From positions 1 to 33,900 of the forward strand of contig JAIYBU010000036.1 in the NCBI GenBank assembly GCA_027488335.1: DNA of 33,900 nucleotides, given 5' to 3'. The stretch's first letter is position 1. The number at the start of each line of letters is the position of its first letter. Shown here in pieces: positions 32,274 to 33,900 of the stretch. A program made the position numbers and the translations under genes. The stretch comes from Cytophagaceae bacterium. Its GTDB lineage: Bacteria; Bacteroidota; Bacteroidia; Cytophagales; Spirosomataceae. Under the pieces are notes generated by a model that saw nothing but the letters and a program-made list of their open reading frames with translations, was not told the origin of the DNA and ran no database searches.

Positions 32274-33900
32274 ATGTCTGAAATAACATTTGATTATAAA
32301 TCAGTACTGCCACAACTCCCCGAAGAACCTGGGGTTTATCGCTATTTTGATGAAACTGGCGAGATAATTTATGTCGGGAAAGCCAAAAATCTAAAGAATC
32401 GAGTAAGTAGTTACTTCTATAATTTCAATCGCCACGACCGCAAAACTCGCCGTTTGGTAATAAATATACGTAAACTCGAATTTACCATCGTTCCGACTGA
32501 ATATGATGCACTTTTACTCGAAAATACGCTCATAAAGAAACATCAACCTCGCTTCAATATCTTGCTGCGAGACGATAAAATGTATCCGTATGTGTGCGTA
32601 ACAAACGAGCGTTTTCCGAGAGTAATCACTACTCGCCGCATGGAAGACAAGAGCAAAGGCAAACTTTATGGGCCGTTTGTCAATTCGAGGGCGATGTACG
32701 CCTTGCTCGAAATGTTTAGCCAACTTTATACGATTCGCACATGTATTCTGAACCTTTCAGAAGAAAATGTAGCAGCCAAGAAATTTAAAATTTGTTTAGA
32801 ATACCACATCGGCAACTGCAAAGGCCCCTGCGAAAATCGCCAGTCAGAAGAAGAATACAACAAAGAAATTGAGCAAGTACATCATATCTTAAAAGGTAAT
32901 ATTGCTCCTGCCAAGCAGTTTTTTGCACAAAAAATGCAAGATTCGGCGGCAAAACTGGCTTTTGAAGAAGCCCATCAGTATAAGTTGAAACTCGATTTTC
33001 TACAGAATTATCAAAGCAAAGCCACGGTCGTAAACCCTGCCATTAAGGATTTAGATGTTTTCAGCATTGTTTCTGATGAAAACTCTGCTTACCTCAATTT
33101 TATCAAAGTAATCAATGGTACAATTACACAAAGCCAAACGTTAGAAGTAAAGAAAAAACTGGAAGAAACTGAAGAAGAAATCTTGACGATGCTGATTGTG
33201 GAACTTCGACAAACCTACGAAAGTGAAGCAAAAGAAATCGTGACGAATATTCCTCTCGAAATTGAGATGAAAGCTGAAATTGCCGTTCCGCAAATCGGTG
33301 ATAAGCGAAAATTGATAGAGATGTCGCTCAAAAACGTGCTATATTTTCAGCGTGAAAAAGCCGAGCGTGAGGCAATCGCAGCCAGCGGAGCCACCAATAA
33401 ACGTGACCGTGTGTTGGTAAAACTCAAACAAGATTTGCAACTCAAATCGCTTCCACGCCACATTGAGTGCTTCGACAACTCGAATATTCAAGGCACAAAT
33501 CCTGTTTCGGCAATGGTTTGTTTTATAAATGGACAACCTTCGGTCAGGAATTATAGGCACTATATTCCAAAAACCGTTGAAGGGCCAAATGACTTTGCGA
33601 CCATGAAAGAAGTAGTTGGTCGTAGGTATAGCCGATTGATAGAAGAAAAAGCTGAACTGCCCGATTTAATTATTATTGATGGCGGAAAAGGACAACTTTC
33701 GGCGGCTTGCGAAGCCCTCAAAGAAATTGGGCTTTACGGACAAATTCCAATCATTGGTATTGCAAAACGTTTGGAAGAAATCTATTTTCCTGAAGATACG
33801 CTACCACTGTATATTGATAAAAAATCGGAGTCGTTGAAACTCATTCAGCGTTGCCGAGATGAAGCTCACCGTTTCGGAATAACGCACCACCGTGACCGTC
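32274..33900 (+). CDS. uvrC: Excinuclease ABC subunit C, 3' truncated by the window
   Basis: The frame is open from ATG 32274 to the window end (542 complete codons), about 90 per cent of a normal UvrC. The GIY-YIG nuclease domain is at the N-terminus (PEEPGVYRYFDETGEIIYVG, then KAKNLKNRVSSYF). The region with YIGNCKGPCENRQSEEEY-like spacing (here EYHIGNCKGPCENR) follows. A UVR helical segment (SAAKLAFEEAHQYKLKLDFL) precedes the RNase H-like C-terminal nuclease (HIECFDNSNIQGTNPVSAMV, DLIIIDGGKGQLSAA). UvrC makes both incisions around DNA damage located by UvrA/UvrB. The terminal helix-hairpin-helix domain lies outside the window. Confidence 0.97.
   Translation, partial: MSEITFDYKSVLPQLPEEPGVYRYFDETGEIIYVGKAKNLKNRVSSYFYNFNRHDRKTRRLVINIRKLEFTIVPTEYDALLLENTLIKKHQPRFNILLRDDKMYPYVCVTNERFPRVITTRRMEDKSKGKLYGPFVNSRAMYALLEMFSQLYTIRTCILNLSEENVAAKKFKICLEYHIGNCKGPCENRQSEEEYNKEIEQVHHILKGNIAPAKQFFAQKMQDSAAKLAFEEAHQYKLKLDFLQNYQSKATVVNPAIKDLDVFSIVSDENSAYLNFIKVINGTITQSQTLEVKKKLEETEEEILTMLIVELRQTYESEAKEIVTNIPLEIEMKAEIAVPQIGDKRKLIEMSLKNVLYFQREKAEREAIAASGATNKRDRVLVKLKQDLQLKSLPRHIECFDNSNIQGTNPVSAMVCFINGQPSVRNYRHYIPKTVEGPNDFATMKEVVGRRYSRLIEEKAELPDLIIIDGGKGQLSAACEALKEIGLYGQIPIIGIAKRLEEIYFPEDTLPLYIDKKSESLKLIQRCRDEAHRFGITHHRDR

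Noticed and set aside
32074-32313. Open frame on - spanning the divergent promoter region and the start of uvrC
   Set aside because: It overlaps promoters, a palindrome and the uvrC start, with no recognisable protein content.
1-33900. CRISPR arrays, tRNA or rRNA genes, insertion-sequence transposases
   Set aside because: I looked for regularly spaced repeats, cloverleaf-like segments and transposase motifs and saw none.

Overview
The window comes from an AT-rich member of the Bacteroidota, most likely the Cytophagales (Spirosomaceae/Emticicia-like; this placement is inference). The evidence is a C-terminal type IX secretion sorting domain, Bacteroidota-type families (DUF4173, DUF1080, DUF4432, HTH_34), TAnnTTTG-type -7 promoter elements, weak or absent Shine-Dalgarno sequences, and many short palindromic intergenic repeats.

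Region A (1-16206, + strand) is a sugar-catabolism locus. It opens with the 3' part of a beta-propeller dehydrogenase carrying a haem-binding domain. A DUF1080 lipoprotein (3-keto-glycoside hydrolase family), a tagatose/psicose 3-epimerase-like TIM barrel, a second TIM-barrel isomerase, an alpha/beta hydrolase, a DUF4432 mutarotase-like protein, a cupin, a third TIM-barrel isomerase and a Gfo/Idh/MocA oxidoreductase follow. The locus ends with a complete Rbs-type ABC importer (ATPase, permease, lipoprotein binding protein) and a bifunctional RhaD-type aldolase/short-chain dehydrogenase. A hairpin between convergent genes closes it at 16224-16277. The set suggests periplasmic oxidation and cleavage of a glycoside, import of the free sugar, isomerisation or epimerisation, and aldol cleavage. 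No kinase, SusC/SusD pair or glycoside hydrolase of a classical family is present.

Region B (16305-20910, - strand) holds two tandem paralogues with the layout beta-propeller dehydrogenase, HEAT-like repeats, cytochrome c. The downstream copy is cut by a single in-frame TAG. With gene 1 and the glucose/sorbosone dehydrogenase at 29798-32077, the window has four beta-propeller sugar-dehydrogenase-like proteins.

Region C (21326-29651, - strand) carries an alpha/beta hydrolase, clpX, and a long run of small membrane and housekeeping genes. In transcription order these are DUF1361, diacylglycerol kinase, nitrilase-family amidohydrolase, a membrane protein, a winged-helix regulator, DUF4173 (cut by an in-frame TAA beside a 16-A tract), a membrane protein, DUF2809 and an MpaB-like oxygenase. 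A shared palindrome, ACTTTG-N5-CAAAGT, sits in front of the first gene and of the gene just after the regulator, so it is a good operator candidate.

Region D (29798-33900) has the secreted PKD/T9SS sorbosone-dehydrogenase-like protein on - and uvrC on +, truncated by the window end. They diverge from a short promoter region.

The most unusual signals are two sense-strand A16 tracts, each replacing 16 bases of a coding region without changing its length or frame; two otherwise intact genes with a single in-frame stop; and a scattered set of palindromes that all begin with GTAG and end with CTAC, resembling REP elements mobilised by RAYT transposases.
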